The notes under the pieces were generated by a model. The model saw nothing but the letters and a program-made list of their open reading frames with translations, did not search any database and was not told where the DNA came from. Below, piece by piece: positions 51,264 through 62,729 of a DNA stretch of 64,000 nt. A program made the position numbers and the translations under genes. Source of the stretch: Tetranychus cinnabarinus (lineage: Eukaryota > Arthropoda > Arachnida > Trombidiformes > Tetranychidae). Numbering within the stretch: the first letter of the stretch is position 1; each line of letters begins with the position of its first letter. The stretch is from NCBI GenBank assembly GCA_022266195.1, contig WHVY01000001.1, positions 12,772,001 to 12,836,000 on the forward strand, given 5' to 3'.

Positions 51264-52021
51264 TTAGCCGTGAGTTCGTGAATAGTAAGGATGAAAGAAC
51301 CTGGCATCGACTTGAAATGAGCAGATTGGCTCCATGTATGGCTGGATGCCCATAGACCTTATCGTACTTCTTGCATCTCCATCCCAAAACTCTCCAAATT
51401 TTGGTTCACCATATTTGAAGATTTTTACTCGTCGATTCAAAAAATCTCTGCCATTGATATGTTGACAATACCAAGCTGTACATTGATTTTCATCGAAATT
51501 TGAGCGCCTACACAATCGTAAACCTACGTGGAATGGAGGCTCATAGGTCAAGGTACACATTACAAGTGCATAGCAATCACCATCATTTAATATTTTCAGA
51601 CGATTAAAGTCATAATATCCATATACGTCATTTGGAGTATTTCTTTTATTGTAAAAAGACTCCGCACGATCAGAGTCAGGATAGCATTGGATCGAAAGCC
51701 TGTTCATTTTATAAAATGGTATTCCTGTTATCGATGCAAGCTGTCGAAGATTTAGTCAAAAAATATTCACGTTATCTTTAGTCAAAAGTGAAAGTCAAAA
51801 TGAAATATAAAATGAAATGAACATACTTGGCGAAATACTTGTCGACCTACATCTTCCCTATCTGACCAATCTAACAAAAGATCATGATAATCTTCACCGG
51901 CAACCTTTACTTTGATAGTAACTATTATAAATTACATTGAATTAATTATCACTTTACAAATCCAAAATATTATCAAGAAATAGATAAACTTACTTTTATC
52001 TGGAGTTTCATTACTTTCCAT
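51264..52021 (-). CDS. B2: family-B tandem ubiquitin-like-domain protein
   Basis: Exons 51994-52021, 51827-51921 and 51264-51740: 199 aa. It is the most divergent of the complete B copies: RNTPNDVYGYYDFNRLKIL has a three-residue insertion relative to B1, the second domain begins FHVGLRLCRRSNFDENQCTA, and RVKIFKYGE replaces RAEIIKYGE. Splice sites and stop are conserved. Confidence 0.74.
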
Positions 52022-52366
52022 ATTTCTCATTGAATATTTCCTTTAAAAGAATAGAAACATAACTATTATTGTTTGGACAATAAATCAGTTGGAAACTTTA
52101 CCTCCGAAGTTTTGATGAATAAATGAACCTCAAAATTCAAATTATGTTTAGTCAAAATTAACTTAAACTTGAAAAGAAAAATCTCGACTTGATTGAAATA
52201 TGAAAACAAGGATTCAAAACTTTGTCTAACAAACCTAAAAACCAACTCTAAAGCCAAGTTTAGACCAATGAGCTCAAGCTCAATTTCTGGATTTTAAAGC
52301 GCATATTTCAAAAGGCCAAGAACAAAGCTTTTAATTTTGTAAGAAAATTCAGTATATTAAGTAAAG
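52022..52366. other. B2 5' flank
   Basis: Holds the spliced leader (donor near 52100) and B-type upstream sequence. It breaks off after AGTATATTAAGTAAA at about 52366, where other modules continue toward AD. Confidence 0.5.
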
Positions 52367-52874
52367 GAGTGGTGCCAAAAAATCTAACTTTCCAGTTAAG
52401 AGTTAGGACTTTGTACGTTTGTAGGGGCATAAAAACTGAGCCCAACAGTGGTATTAAAAAATTTCTCAGATCGACAGTTTCCGAGAAAATCGAAGTCAAA
52501 GTGGTAACTTCGATCGCCTTTTGTTCGATTATGGAATCAGACTTTCTTAGCAAACTTATTTCCCTGGTATAACTTTTCATAGACAACCAGAAAATGCACT
52601 TATTTTAGGAAATAAAATTCTACGTTTCTGTACAACCGATCATTTCGATTTTCCGTTGAACCTCCGCCATTCTGTGACCATAATAGCTAGAGATCTGAAA
52701 CTTATTATTTGTCGATAAAAGTTGTCGATACATATCATCGATCGAACACTTTTTTCAATTTATCGACAGTTCTCTGGATTTTGGTCATTGGCCTAAAAAC
52801 TTTGAACCTCAATATCTCGAGAATGGTAGTACCTACAATCACCATTCTTTGATTAATCATTATGTTCAATCATA
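52367..52874. repeat. dispersed repeat replacing the AD block
   Basis: Between B2 and D4 the adducin exons are missing. In their place is a copy of the dispersed repeat in reverse orientation: 52730-52870 is the reverse complement of the 55890-56030 type sequence (TTTTTTCAATTTATC, GACAGTTCTCT, GGCCTAAAAACTTTGA, TATCTCGAGAATGGTA). The 52460-52500 piece corresponds to 14060-14100 and 4060-4110. Confidence 0.6.
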
Positions 52875-52995
52875 AATCACGAGATTACCTTACGATTATT
52901 ACCTTACGAGTTGTGATTCACGACAGCTTTCGGCTTATTGCACAATTAGGCTAATGTTCGAGTGACAATTGCTATTAATTGTTATGGAGCCCTTC

Positions 52996-53416
52996 CTAAT
53001 TCCCGGTCCTTTGGTGTAACATATACACATCAATTTCATCAGCTGTACAACCACTTCCCTCTGCGACACATTTATCAATCAACTCATGAATCACATTTTG
53101 ATGATGTTTAGGTCTCAAAATAATCTTTTTTTCTCCCCAAATTATGGTAATAACTTTAGTTGACATTTCAACGATGTTCATTCGCGTCGGAATATAACTT
53201 TCAATTTGACAGCTTACTTTTCAACACGAATGGTGATTAAATTATCTTCAACGCTCTTGCAAATCTATACCAACAATTTTCCAACAACAATGTCAATTGT
53301 CTCACCGAAAATTCTGTACTTTCCGGCAGCATAAACAATGATCTGCGTATTTTATCAGCTAAAATAAAGTACGGCAGGATTTTTGGCACCTGTAACTAGC
53401 TTCCCCATTTCAATGT
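52996..53416 (-). pseudogene. D4: decayed block
   Basis: Same length as D1 and with the same 61-codon frame (52996-53181). The first in-frame stop reads AGC TGA TAA instead of GGA TAA, so this copy has two adjacent stops there. It joins the repeat at 52874 on its 3' side. Confidence 0.45.
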
Positions 53417-53533
53417 CTGCAAATTAAAATTGAAATTTTAAATATTAACCAGCATACTGAGTTGATTAAAACTTATAATGCCCTATCAAATATACAAATA
53501 TAATCCATATCCATATTAATCCATCGATACTAA

Positions 53534-54084
53534 CAAGGGAAGTAACCTCGTTGGTACGGGCAGATCAAAATAAAAGTGGGTTTAATGGAAAGCCCGTGTC
53601 AGAAAACCCTTAAAAACACTAATCTCCCGTGGAGGAAATCGATCTGAAAAAAGTTACAGGGTCGCGAGTTCGAAAAAATAGCAAAAACCCATATAAATGT
53701 TTGTATCAAAGCTTCATTTTAAAGAAAGTTTTTTTTCATATTTCAATTTTTTTGAGAAATTTCATCGCTTTCATCGCTTTCATGTTTTTGTGTTTTTTTG
53801 CGATTATTTCGAAAATAAAAAACTTCAGGAATAAAACGATTTCATATTTGCGTTCCTCATGATTAATTACACCTAAATAATTTAGATTAACAAAAATAAT
53901 TATCTCTAACTCGATTTTATCAACCATTTTGACCTCCGTTTTGAAAACATTCGTGGCCCTGTAACTTTTTTCAGATCGATTTCCTCCACGGGAGATTAGT
54001 GTTTTTAAAGGTTTTCTGACACGGACTTTCCATTAAACCCCCTTTTATTTTGATCTGCCCGTACCAACGAGGTTACTTCCCTTG
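53534..54084. mobile_element. Harbinger-like MITE
   Basis: 551 bases with long terminal inverted repeats of about 135 bases and few mismatches, starting CAAGGGAAGTAACCTCG. TAA is duplicated on both sides (53531-53533 and 54085-54087). The empty site GATACTAAGTTTCACTG is present in the A1 module near 42109-42125 and in similar form near 49349-49365. A three-base TWA target duplication fits PIF/Harbinger. The interior contains no credible frame. Confidence 0.85.
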
Positions 54085-54262
54085 TAAGTTTCACTGAAAG
54101 ATGAAAACAGATTCAAAGATGAAGAAGAAAACATTGAAACGAAGGATTTTTAAGGACTGAATTTTTAAGCACAAAACAATGGTACATTTAAAAATAAGCT
54201 TCGCATTCTGTTCTAAATTATGTTATCTTTTTTATAATTAAAATTCGAGTTTAATAGAATAA

Positions 54263-55069
54263 TTAGCCATGGATTCGTGAAAAGTAAGGATATGATCTGA
54301 GCACTGCTCTTGCAGCTATATGCAATTTGCAACTCGGCATCAGGTATGGCTCGATGTTCATAGACCTTATCGTACTCATCTGATTTCCAGTGTAAAGCTG
54401 TCGATATTTTTGTTCACCGTGTTTAATGATTTCTATTCGTCGATTCAAAAAATCTCTGCCATTGATATGTTGACAATACGAAGGTGTGCATTGATCATTA
54501 TCAAAATTTGAATGATGGTGCAACCATAAATTCACACGGAATGGAGGCTCTCTATCCTGGAAACTTGTAGAAACTGCATAACAATCACCATCATTGAAGC
54601 ATTTCAAATAATCCAATTCATCATATTCTTGTGGGTCTTGTCTTTCTATATTATCAACAGCAAAAACAGATACATCTAGATGCTGCGAATACGGCTCCTG
54701 ATACTCTGTTAGACAACCATGAATTTTATTCAATGGGATTCCTGTTATAAATGCAAGCTATTCAAGATATAATCAGAAAATATTTACGTTAAGTTCATTC
54801 CAAAGTGAACATCAAAAGAAGATACGAAAATTTAATGAACATACTTGTTGTAAAAATTGTCGACCTACATCTAGACCATCTGACCAATCTAACAAAAGAT
54901 CATGATAATCTTCACCAGCAACCTTTACTTTGATAGTAACTATTATAAATTAAATTGAATTAATCATCACTTTACAAATGCAAAATATTATCAAGAAATA
55001 GATGCTAATAAACTTACTTTTATCTGGAGCGTAGCTCTTGCATCTGGGGCAATAAGATTTACTTTGCAT
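54263..55069 (-). CDS. A4: family-A tandem ubiquitin-like-domain protein
   Basis: Exons 55018-55069, 54845-54939 and 54263-54757: 213 aa, the same length as A1 and its closest relative. Differences cluster in the first half of exon 3 (GCLTEYQEPYSQHLDVSVFA against ACLAEYQEPYEHHLDVSVLA). CPRC, YCQHINGRDFLNRR and STIRSMNIEPYL are kept. The Harbinger-like element lies 180 bases beyond its 3' end. Confidence 0.75.
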
Positions 55070-56182
55070 ATTTCTCCTGAATATTCCTTTAAAAGAATAG
55101 AAACATAACTATTATTGTTTAGATAATAAATCAGTTGGAAAATTTACCTTCGAAATGTTGATAAATAAATGAACCACGAAATTCAACCCGAGTTCTAGCA
55201 GAAAGAATCTCGACTTAATTTAAAGATGAAAATGCAGATTCAAAACTTTGTCTTTGAAACATAAAAACCAAGTTTAGACAATGAGCGCCAGATCAGATTT
55301 TTGGGTTTAAGGCGCATATTTCAAAACGACGCTGCAAAAGCCTTTAATTTCGTAAGTAAATTCAGCAAATTAAGTAAATTAATTTATATATCTTTCGACG
55401 AGTCTTCATTGCCTATTATTTTTAATCGCTAGTCAATTTGAAACAATCGACTGTTGCAGTTTGTTACTTAATAGACACAATCAACACAATTATCACATTT
55501 ATGCACAGATTCATCAAAGATTTCTCTATTGAACAGTTTTCGAGAAAATCAGTCAAACCGATAGCTTTTAATGATCATGAGAGTTAACGAGCTCAAACTT
55601 ATTATGCGTCCATGAAAATGGTGGATCTCATCATGAATTTAATAATTTTATCAATTCTCGTGGTATCATTTACAATCATAATATTTTACCAAACATAAAG
55701 TTTATGGGCTATAACAGTATATGACTGAATAGCGAATTCTATCTGAACTAATTCATTCAATAATGAAGATCCTTCTATCACATGAGTTCTGTTCTTAGTA
55801 ATTCAAGTTTTAAAGCTGACCACATAAGTAATCCATGCTATAACTTTTTTTTCTAGGATCTTGAATGATTCAATATTTCAATATATTATAGCCCATAGAA
55901 ATAAGAAAGCCATAAGAAATAAGAAATCTAATATTTGAACATGATTGATGATACCATTACCGAATTACTGAGGCTCAAAGTTTTTAGCTCAATGGCCAGA
56001 ATAAGAGAACTGTTGATAAATTGAAAAAAGTGTTCGGTCAGTGATGTTACCAACAATTTTTACGGACGAATAATAAATTGGACAAATTAGTGAAATCATT
56101 TTATAATGAGCTTTCTTTGTTGTGTAAAATTGTTTAATATTTATCATGAGTATAATTAAGTGAATAAAATTGAATGCAATAA
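55070..56182. other. spacer between A4 and B3
   Basis: Leader of A4, the CGAGAAAATCAGTCAAACCG segment (55541-55560) and the dispersed-repeat piece 55855-56090, here with a small duplication of the AAGAAATAAGAAA kind near 55900-55930. Confidence 0.5.
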
Positions 56183-56949
56183 TTAGCCGTGAGTTCGTGG
56201 ATAGTAAGGATGAAAGAACCTCTCATAGACTCGAAATGAGCAGATTGGGTTCATGTACGGCTGGATGCCCATAGACCTTATCGTACTTCTTGTATCTCCA
56301 TCCCAAAACTCTCCAAATTTTGGCTCACCATATTTAATGATTTCTGCCCGTCGATTCAAAAAATCTCGGCCATTGATATGTGGGCAATACCAAGCTGTAC
56401 ATTGATTGTCATCGAAATTTGAACGATTGTGCAAAAAAAAATTTACGTGGAATGGAGGCTCATGATTCTCGAAAGACATTTCAAGTGCATAGCAATCACC
56501 ATCATTTAAAATTTTCAGATGATTAAAGTCATAATATCTATTTGGAGTATTTCTTCTATTGAAAAAAAACTCCACACGATCAGAATCAGGATAGCATTTG
56601 ATCACAAGCCTGTTCATTTTATAAATTGGTATTCCTATTATAGATGCAAGCTATTGAAGGCATAATCAGAAAATATTTACGTTAAGTTTAGTCAGTAGTG
56701 AAAGTCAAAATGAAATATAAAATGTAATGAACATACTTGGCGAAATACTTGTCGACCTACATCTTCCCTGTCTGACCAATCTAACAAAAGATCATGATAA
56801 TCTTCACCAGCAACCTTTACTTTGATAGTAACTATTTTAAGTATTATAAATTACATTGAATTAATAACCACTTTACAATTTTTATTTACAAATATCAAGA
56901 AATAGATGTTATTAAACTTACTTTTATCTGGAGTTTCATTACTTTCCAT
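56183..56949 (-). CDS. B3: family-B tandem ubiquitin-like-domain protein
   Basis: Exons 56922-56949, 56737-56831 and 56183-56650: 196 aa. Almost the same as B1; differences include CTAWYCPHINGRD for CTAQYCQHINGRD and ENHEPPF for DNYEPPF. The CPH form is shared with B4. First exon MESNETPDK. Confidence 0.76.
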
Positions 56950-57359
56950 ATTTCTCAAGCAATATTTCCTTTAAAAGAATAGAAACATAATTATTATTAT
57001 TGTTTGGACAATAAATCAGTTGGAAACTTTACCTCCGAAATGTTGATAAATGAATGAACCTCAAAATTCAAATTATGTTTAGTCAAAATAAACTTAAACT
57101 TGAGCAGAAAGAATCTCGACTTGATTGAAAGATGAAAACAAGGATTCAAAACTTTGTATAATAAACCTAAAAACCAACTCTAGAGTCAAGTTTAGACCAA
57201 TGAGCTCAAGATCATTTCTAGATTTTAAGGCGCATACTTCAAAACGCCACTGACAAAGCCTTTAATTTTGTAAAAAAACCAGTACATTGTGTATATTAAG
57301 TAAATTTATCTATTAATCTTTCTACGAGTTTTCATTGCTAGTCAATTTGGTGCTTATTT
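56950..57359. other. B3 5' flank
   Basis: Spliced leader and upstream sequence nearly identical to that of B1, up to the start of AD3, so the pair B1-AD2 and the pair B3-AD3 derive from one another. Confidence 0.5.
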
Positions 57360-58051
57360 TCATCATCAACAACATCAACATCATAAATTTCAGAATTGCT
57401 CCTTTTCTTGTCCTTTTTTTCATGCTTTTCTTGCTTTCTCTTTACAAACTGTCCATGCCCAATCTTTGAAAACTTATTGTCATAAATTATTGTGCATGCT
57501 TTAATTGAATGTTATATTTTTTGCACGTCTTTCTTTCTTTCTCTGTTTGCATCTTGGCTTGTCTTCATAGCTGCCGAAGATAATTACTTTGCTCGTCGAT
57601 TTAAATCTGAACGTAAACCCAAATATAGTACGAGTAAGTTTTTGTTTTCCCAGAATGTTTCATTTCATTTTCAATTTAGCATCTAACAAATTTTGCCTTT
57701 TTAATTATCTCTATCTGAATCTTGCCTATTCTAATCTTTAATTTTTCTTTATAATTTTTTGTCTTCTTAGGTGATACTGCCGTAAATGGAGAGGAAAAAT
57801 TAGGTGATGTTTCTGGAGCCTCAAGGAGTAGCAAAGAGGTGCGTATTTCTTGTTGTTTCCGTCCTTTTCGTCGTTTTTCGTCATCAACTCACAATTTCCT
57901 TCTTATTTTTTTCATCTAATTTCAGGGTTCTCCGGTTAAAGATTTGTCAGAAGATAAATCATCATCTAAAAAGGATAAAAAGAAGAAAGGAATACGGACA
58001 CCATCTTTCTTGAAGAAGAAGAAGCACAAGAAAGAAAAAGAATTGGCTTAA
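57360..58051 (+). repeat. AD3: duplicated adducin exons 11-13
   Basis: Exon copies 57571-57633, 57771-57838 and 57926-58051 with intact splice sites and stop, same protein as AD1 and AD2. It shares the GAG variant of exon 12 and CGTCATCAACTC in the last intron with AD2, against AD1. Confidence 0.85.
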
Positions 58052-58264
58052 CTTTCTAACAATTTTATTTGACAACAAAGATATACAAACATACAAAATG
58101 GAACTGGTGAAAATTGTGTAACCCTTTTAGTTGTTGACAGGATAATCACGAGATTACCGTACGATTATTACCTTACGAGTTGTGATTCACGGCAGCTTTC
58201 GGCTTATTGCACAATTAGGCTAATGTTCGAGTGACAATTGCTATTAATTGTTATGGAGCCCTTC

Positions 58265-58685
58265 CTAATTCCCGGTCCTTTGGTGTAACATATACACATC
58301 AATTTCATCAGCTGTACAACCACTTCCCTCTGCGACACATTTATCAATCAACTCATGAATCACATTTTGATGATGTTTAGGTCTCAAAATAATCTTTTTT
58401 TCTCCCCAAATTATGGTAATAACTTTAGTTGACATTTCAACGATGTTCATTCGCGTCGAAATATAACTTTCAATTGGACAGCTTACTTTTCAACACGAAT
58501 GGTGATTAAATTATCTTCAAAGCTCTTGCAAATCTATACCAACAATTTTCCAACAACAATGTCAATTGTCTCACCGAAAATTCTGTACTTTCCGGCAGCA
58601 TAAACAATGATCTGCGTATTTTATCCGCTAAAATAAAGTACGACAGGATTTTTGGCACCTGTAACTAGCTTCCCCATTTCAATGT
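58265..58685 (-). pseudogene. D5: decayed block
   Basis: Full-length D block with the 61-codon frame at 58265-58450 and the GGA TAA stop as in D1 and D2. Confidence 0.45.
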
Positions 58686-58957
58686 CTGCAAATTAAAATT
58701 GAAATTTTAAATATTAACCAACATACTTATAAAACTGATAATGCCCTATCAAATATGAAAATATAATCCATATCCATATTTATTCATCAATACTCAGTTT
58801 CACTAAAAGATGAAAACAGATGCAAAGATGAAGAAGAAAACAATTCTCTAGAACTGTTTTAAAAATTGAAACAGAAAATAATTATACATTCAAAATAAGC
58901 TTCGCATTCTAAATAATGCTATCTTTATTCAAGTAAAATTCAGCTATAATAGAATAA

Positions 58958-59758
58958 TTAGCCATGGGTTCGTGGAAAGTAAGGATATGATTCGAATACT
59001 TCTCCTGCAGCTATACTTAATTTGCAAATCGGTCTCAGGTACGGATCAATACCCATAGACCTTATTGTACTCATCTGATTTCCATTGTAAAGCTGTCGAT
59101 ATTTCGATTCGACGTGTTTAATGATTTCTATTCGTCGATTCAAAAAATCTCTGCCATTGATATGTTGACAATAAGCAGGTGTGCATTGATTATCATCAAA
59201 ATTTGAATGATGGTGCAACCATAAATTCACACGAAATGGAGGCACTCCATCCACTAACATAGCAAGTGCAAAACAATCACCATCATTTAAAAGTTTCAAA
59301 TCATCCAATTCAGCATATTCTGGTGGACTTTGTCTTTTTTCATTAACAACATGAAAAAAATCTAGACGATATTGTTCATATGGATTCTGATACTCTGTTA
59401 GACAACAATGAATTTTATTCAATGGTATTCCTGATATCGATGCAAGCTATTAAATATATAATCAGAAAATATTTACGTTAAGTTTAGTCAAAAGTGAACA
59501 TCAAAAGAAAATACGAAAATTTAATGAACATACTTGTTGTAAAAATTGTCGACCTACATCTAGACCATCTGACCAGTCTAACAAAAGATCATGATAATCT
59601 TCACCAGCAATCTTTACTTTTATAGTAACTATTATAAATTACATTGAATTAATCATCACTTTACAAATGCAAAATATTATCAAGAAATAGATGCTAATAA
59701 ACTTACTTTTATCTGGAGCGTAGCTCTTGCATCTGGGGCAATAAGATTTACTTTGCAT
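58958..59758 (-). CDS. A5: family-A tandem ubiquitin-like-domain protein
   Basis: Exons 59707-59758, 59534-59628 and 58958-59446: 211 aa. Exon 1 retains CPRC. Exon 3 has its own variant of the variable section (CCLTEYQNPYEQYRLDFFHV, then PPEYAELDDLKLLNDGDCFA) shared only with pseudogene A3, so A5 and A3 form a sublineage within family A. The second domain has STIRSMGIDPYLRPICKL. Confidence 0.75.
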
Positions 59759-60850
59759 ATTTCTCCTGAATATTCCTTTAAAAGAATAGAAACATAACTA
59801 TTATTGTTTAGATAATAAATCAGTTGGAAAATTTACCTTCGAAATGTTGATAAATGAATGAACCACGAAATTCAACCCGAGTTCTAACAGAAAGAATCTC
59901 GACTTAATTTAAAGATGAAAATGCAGATTCAAAACTTTGTCTTTGAAACATAAAAACCAACCAAGAACCAAGTTTAGACAATGAGCGCCAGATCAGATTT
60001 TTGGGTTTAAGGCGCATATTTCAAAACGACGCTGCAAAAGCCTCCAATTTCGTAAGTAAATTCAGCAAATTAAGTAAATTAATTTATGTATCTTTCGATG
60101 AGTCTTCATACCTACTAGTTTTAATTGCTAGTCAATTTGAAACAATCGACTGTTGCAGTTTGTTACTTAATAGACACAATCAACACAATTATCACATTTA
60201 TGCACAGATTCATCGAAGATTTCTCTATTGAACAGTTTTCGAGAAAATCAGTCAAACCGATAGCTTTTAATGATCATGAGAGTTAACGAGCTCAAACTTA
60301 TTATGCGTCCATGAAAATGGTGGATCACATCATGAATTTAATAATTTTATCAATTCTCGTGATATCATCTACAATCATAATTCTTTACCAAACATAAGGT
60401 TTATGGGCTATAACAGTATATGACTGAATAGCGAATAAAATCTGAACTAATTCATTCAATAATGAAGATCCTTCTATCGCATGAGTTCTCGTTTAGTAAT
60501 TCAAGTTGACCACATAAGTAATCCACGCTATAACTTTTGTTTCTAGGATCTTGAATGATTCAATATTTCAATATATTATAGCCCATAGTGAAATCTAATC
60601 TTTGACCATGAATAATGATACCATTACCGAAATACTGAGGCTCAAATTTTATAAGTCGAAGGCCAAGATTAAGAGAACTGTTGATAAATTGAAAAAAACG
60701 TTCGGTCAGGCTTGTTACCAACAGTTTTTACGTACGAATAATAAATTGGACAAATTAGTGAAATCATTTTATAATGAGCTTTCTTTGTTGTGTAAAATTG
60801 TTTAATATTTATCATGAGTATAATTAAGTGAATAAAGTCAAATGAAATAA
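59759..60850. other. spacer between A5 and B4
   Basis: Leader of A5, the CGAGAAAATCAGTCAAACCG segment (60240-60259) and the dispersed-repeat piece 60540-60760. The plus-strand frame at 60602-60805 falls in the repeat and is not called. Confidence 0.5.
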
Positions 60851-61608
60851 TTAGCCGTGAGTTCGTGGATAGTAAGGATGACGGGGCCTATCAAAGACTC
60901 GAGATGAGCAGATTGGATCCATGTATGGCTGGATGCCCATAGACCTTATCGTACTTGTTGCATCTCCATCCCAAAACTCTCCAAATTTTGGTTCACCATA
61001 TTTAATGATTTCTACCCGTCGATTCAAAAAATCTCGGCCATTGATATGTGGGCAATACCAAGCTGTACATCTATTTTCATCGAAATTTGAACGATTGTAC
61101 AGTTCTAAATTTACGTGGAATGGAGGCTCATGATTCTCGAAATACATTCCAAGTGCATAGCAATCACCATCATTTAAAATTTTCAGATGATCAAAGTCAT
61201 AATATCCATTTGGAGTATTTCTTTTATTGAAAAAAAACTCATCACGATCAGAATCAGGATAGCATTGAATCACAAGATCGCTCATTTTATAAATTGGTAT
61301 TCCTATTATAGATGCAAGCTATTAAAGGTATAATCAGAAAATATTTACGTTAAGTTTAGTCAGTAGTGAAAGTCAAAATGAAATATAAAATGAAATTAAC
61401 ATACTTGGCGAAATACTTGTCGACCTACATCTTCCCTGTCTGACCAATCTATCAAAAGATCATGATAATCTTCACCACCAACCTTTACTTTGATAGTAAC
61501 TATTATAAATAACATTGAATTAATCATCACATTACAATTTTTATTTACAAATATCAATAAATAGATGTTATTAAACTTACTTTTATCTGGAGTTTCATTA
61601 CTTTCCAT
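60851..61608 (-). CDS. B4: family-B tandem ubiquitin-like-domain protein
   Basis: Exons 61581-61608, 61405-61499 and 60851-61318: 196 aa. Exon 3 starts LASIIGIPIYKMSDLVIQCY and differs from B1/B3 at many scattered positions (NLELYNRSNFDENRCTAWYC, SSRVFDRPRHPYYP), while frame, splice sites and core motifs are kept. Confidence 0.75.
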
Positions 61609-62014
61609 ATTTCTCAAGGAATATTCCCTTTAAAAGAATAGAAACATAATTATTATTATTGTTTGGACAATAAATCAGTTGGAAACTTTACCTCCGAAGT
61701 TTTGATAAATAAATGAACCTCAAAATTCAAATTATGTTTAGTCAAAATAAACTTAAACTTGAGCAGAAATCTCGACTTGATTGAAGGATGAAAACAATGA
61801 TTCAAAACTTTGTCTTATAAACCTAAAACCCAGCTCTAGAGTCAAGTTTAGACCAATGAGCTCAAGATCAATTTCTAGATTTTAAGGCGCATATTTCAAA
61901 ACGCCACTGACAAAGCCTTTAATTTTGTAAAAAAACCAGTATATTAAGTAAATTTATCTATTAATCTTGCTATGAATTTTCATTGCTAGTCAATTTGGTG
62001 CTTATTTTTTTATT
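61609..62014. other. B4 5' flank
   Basis: Leader and upstream sequence of B type, ending near 62008 after GTCAATTTGGTGCTTATTT, where a shortened adducin piece begins. Confidence 0.5.
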
Positions 62015-62126
62015 TCCGTCTTTTTCGTCGTTTTTCTCATTAACTCACAATTTCCTTATTTTTTATCTAATTTCAGGGTTCTCCGGTCGAAGATTTGTCA
62101 AAAGTTAAATCATCATCTAAAAAGGA
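62015..62126 (+). pseudogene. AD4: remnant of adducin exon 13 and its intron
   Basis: Only the end of the last intron and the first 50 or so bases of exon 13 (from 62077: GSPVEDLSKVKSSSKK) remain. V-K-D has become V-E-D and E-D has become K-V, unlike the unchanged AD2 and AD3. It then runs directly into the 3' end of A6, so the MARCKS-like tail and the D block are missing. Confidence 0.7.
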
Positions 62127-62128
62127 AA

Positions 62129-62729
62129 TTAGCCGTGGGTTCGTGAAAAGTAAGGATATGATACGATTATTCCTCCTCCAGCTAGACGCAATTTGCAACT
62201 CGGGATCAGGTATGGCTCAATGCCCATAGACCTTATTGTACTCATCTGATTTCCAGTGTAAAGTCGTCGATATTTTTGTTCACCGTTTTTAATGATTTCT
62301 ATTCGTCGATTCAAAAAATCTCGGCCATTGATATGATGACAATAAGAAGGTGTGCATTGATCATCATCAAAATTTGAACGATGGTGCAACCATAAATTCA
62401 CACGGAATGGAGGCTCTCTATCCTGGAAACTTATAGAAACTGCATAACAATCACCATCATTGAAACGTTTCAAATAATCCAATTCAGCATATCCTGATGG
62501 GTCTTGTCTTTCCCTATTAAAAACAGGATAAAATTCTTCATACGGATGCTGATACTGGTTTATACAACCATGAATTTTATTAAATGGTATTCCTGTTATC
62601 GATGCAAGCTTTTGAAGATATAATCAAAAAATATTTATGGTAAGTTTAGTCCAAAGTGAACATCAAAAGAAAATACAAAATCAAATGAACATACTTGTTG
62701 TAAAAATTTTCGACCCACATCTAGACCAT
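62129..62729 (-). pseudogene. A6: 5'-truncated family-A gene
   Basis: Exon 3 (62129-62608) is open over 159 codons with all family-A motifs (FNKIHGCINQYQHPYEEFYP, LKRFNDGDCYAV, YCHHINGRDFLNRR, STIRSMGIEPYL). Upstream only the last 35 bases of exon 2 (62695-62729) remain. They run into spacer sequence equal to 43370-43395, so exon 1, the first strand and hairpin of domain one and the leader are missing. It could be expressed only from a new start and is probably dead, though the long frame shows the loss is recent. Confidence 0.7.

Noticed and set aside
53534..54084. Coding frame inside the Harbinger-like element (53629-53862)
   Set aside because: The frame begins in the terminal repeat and has no transposase motif; the element is non-autonomous.
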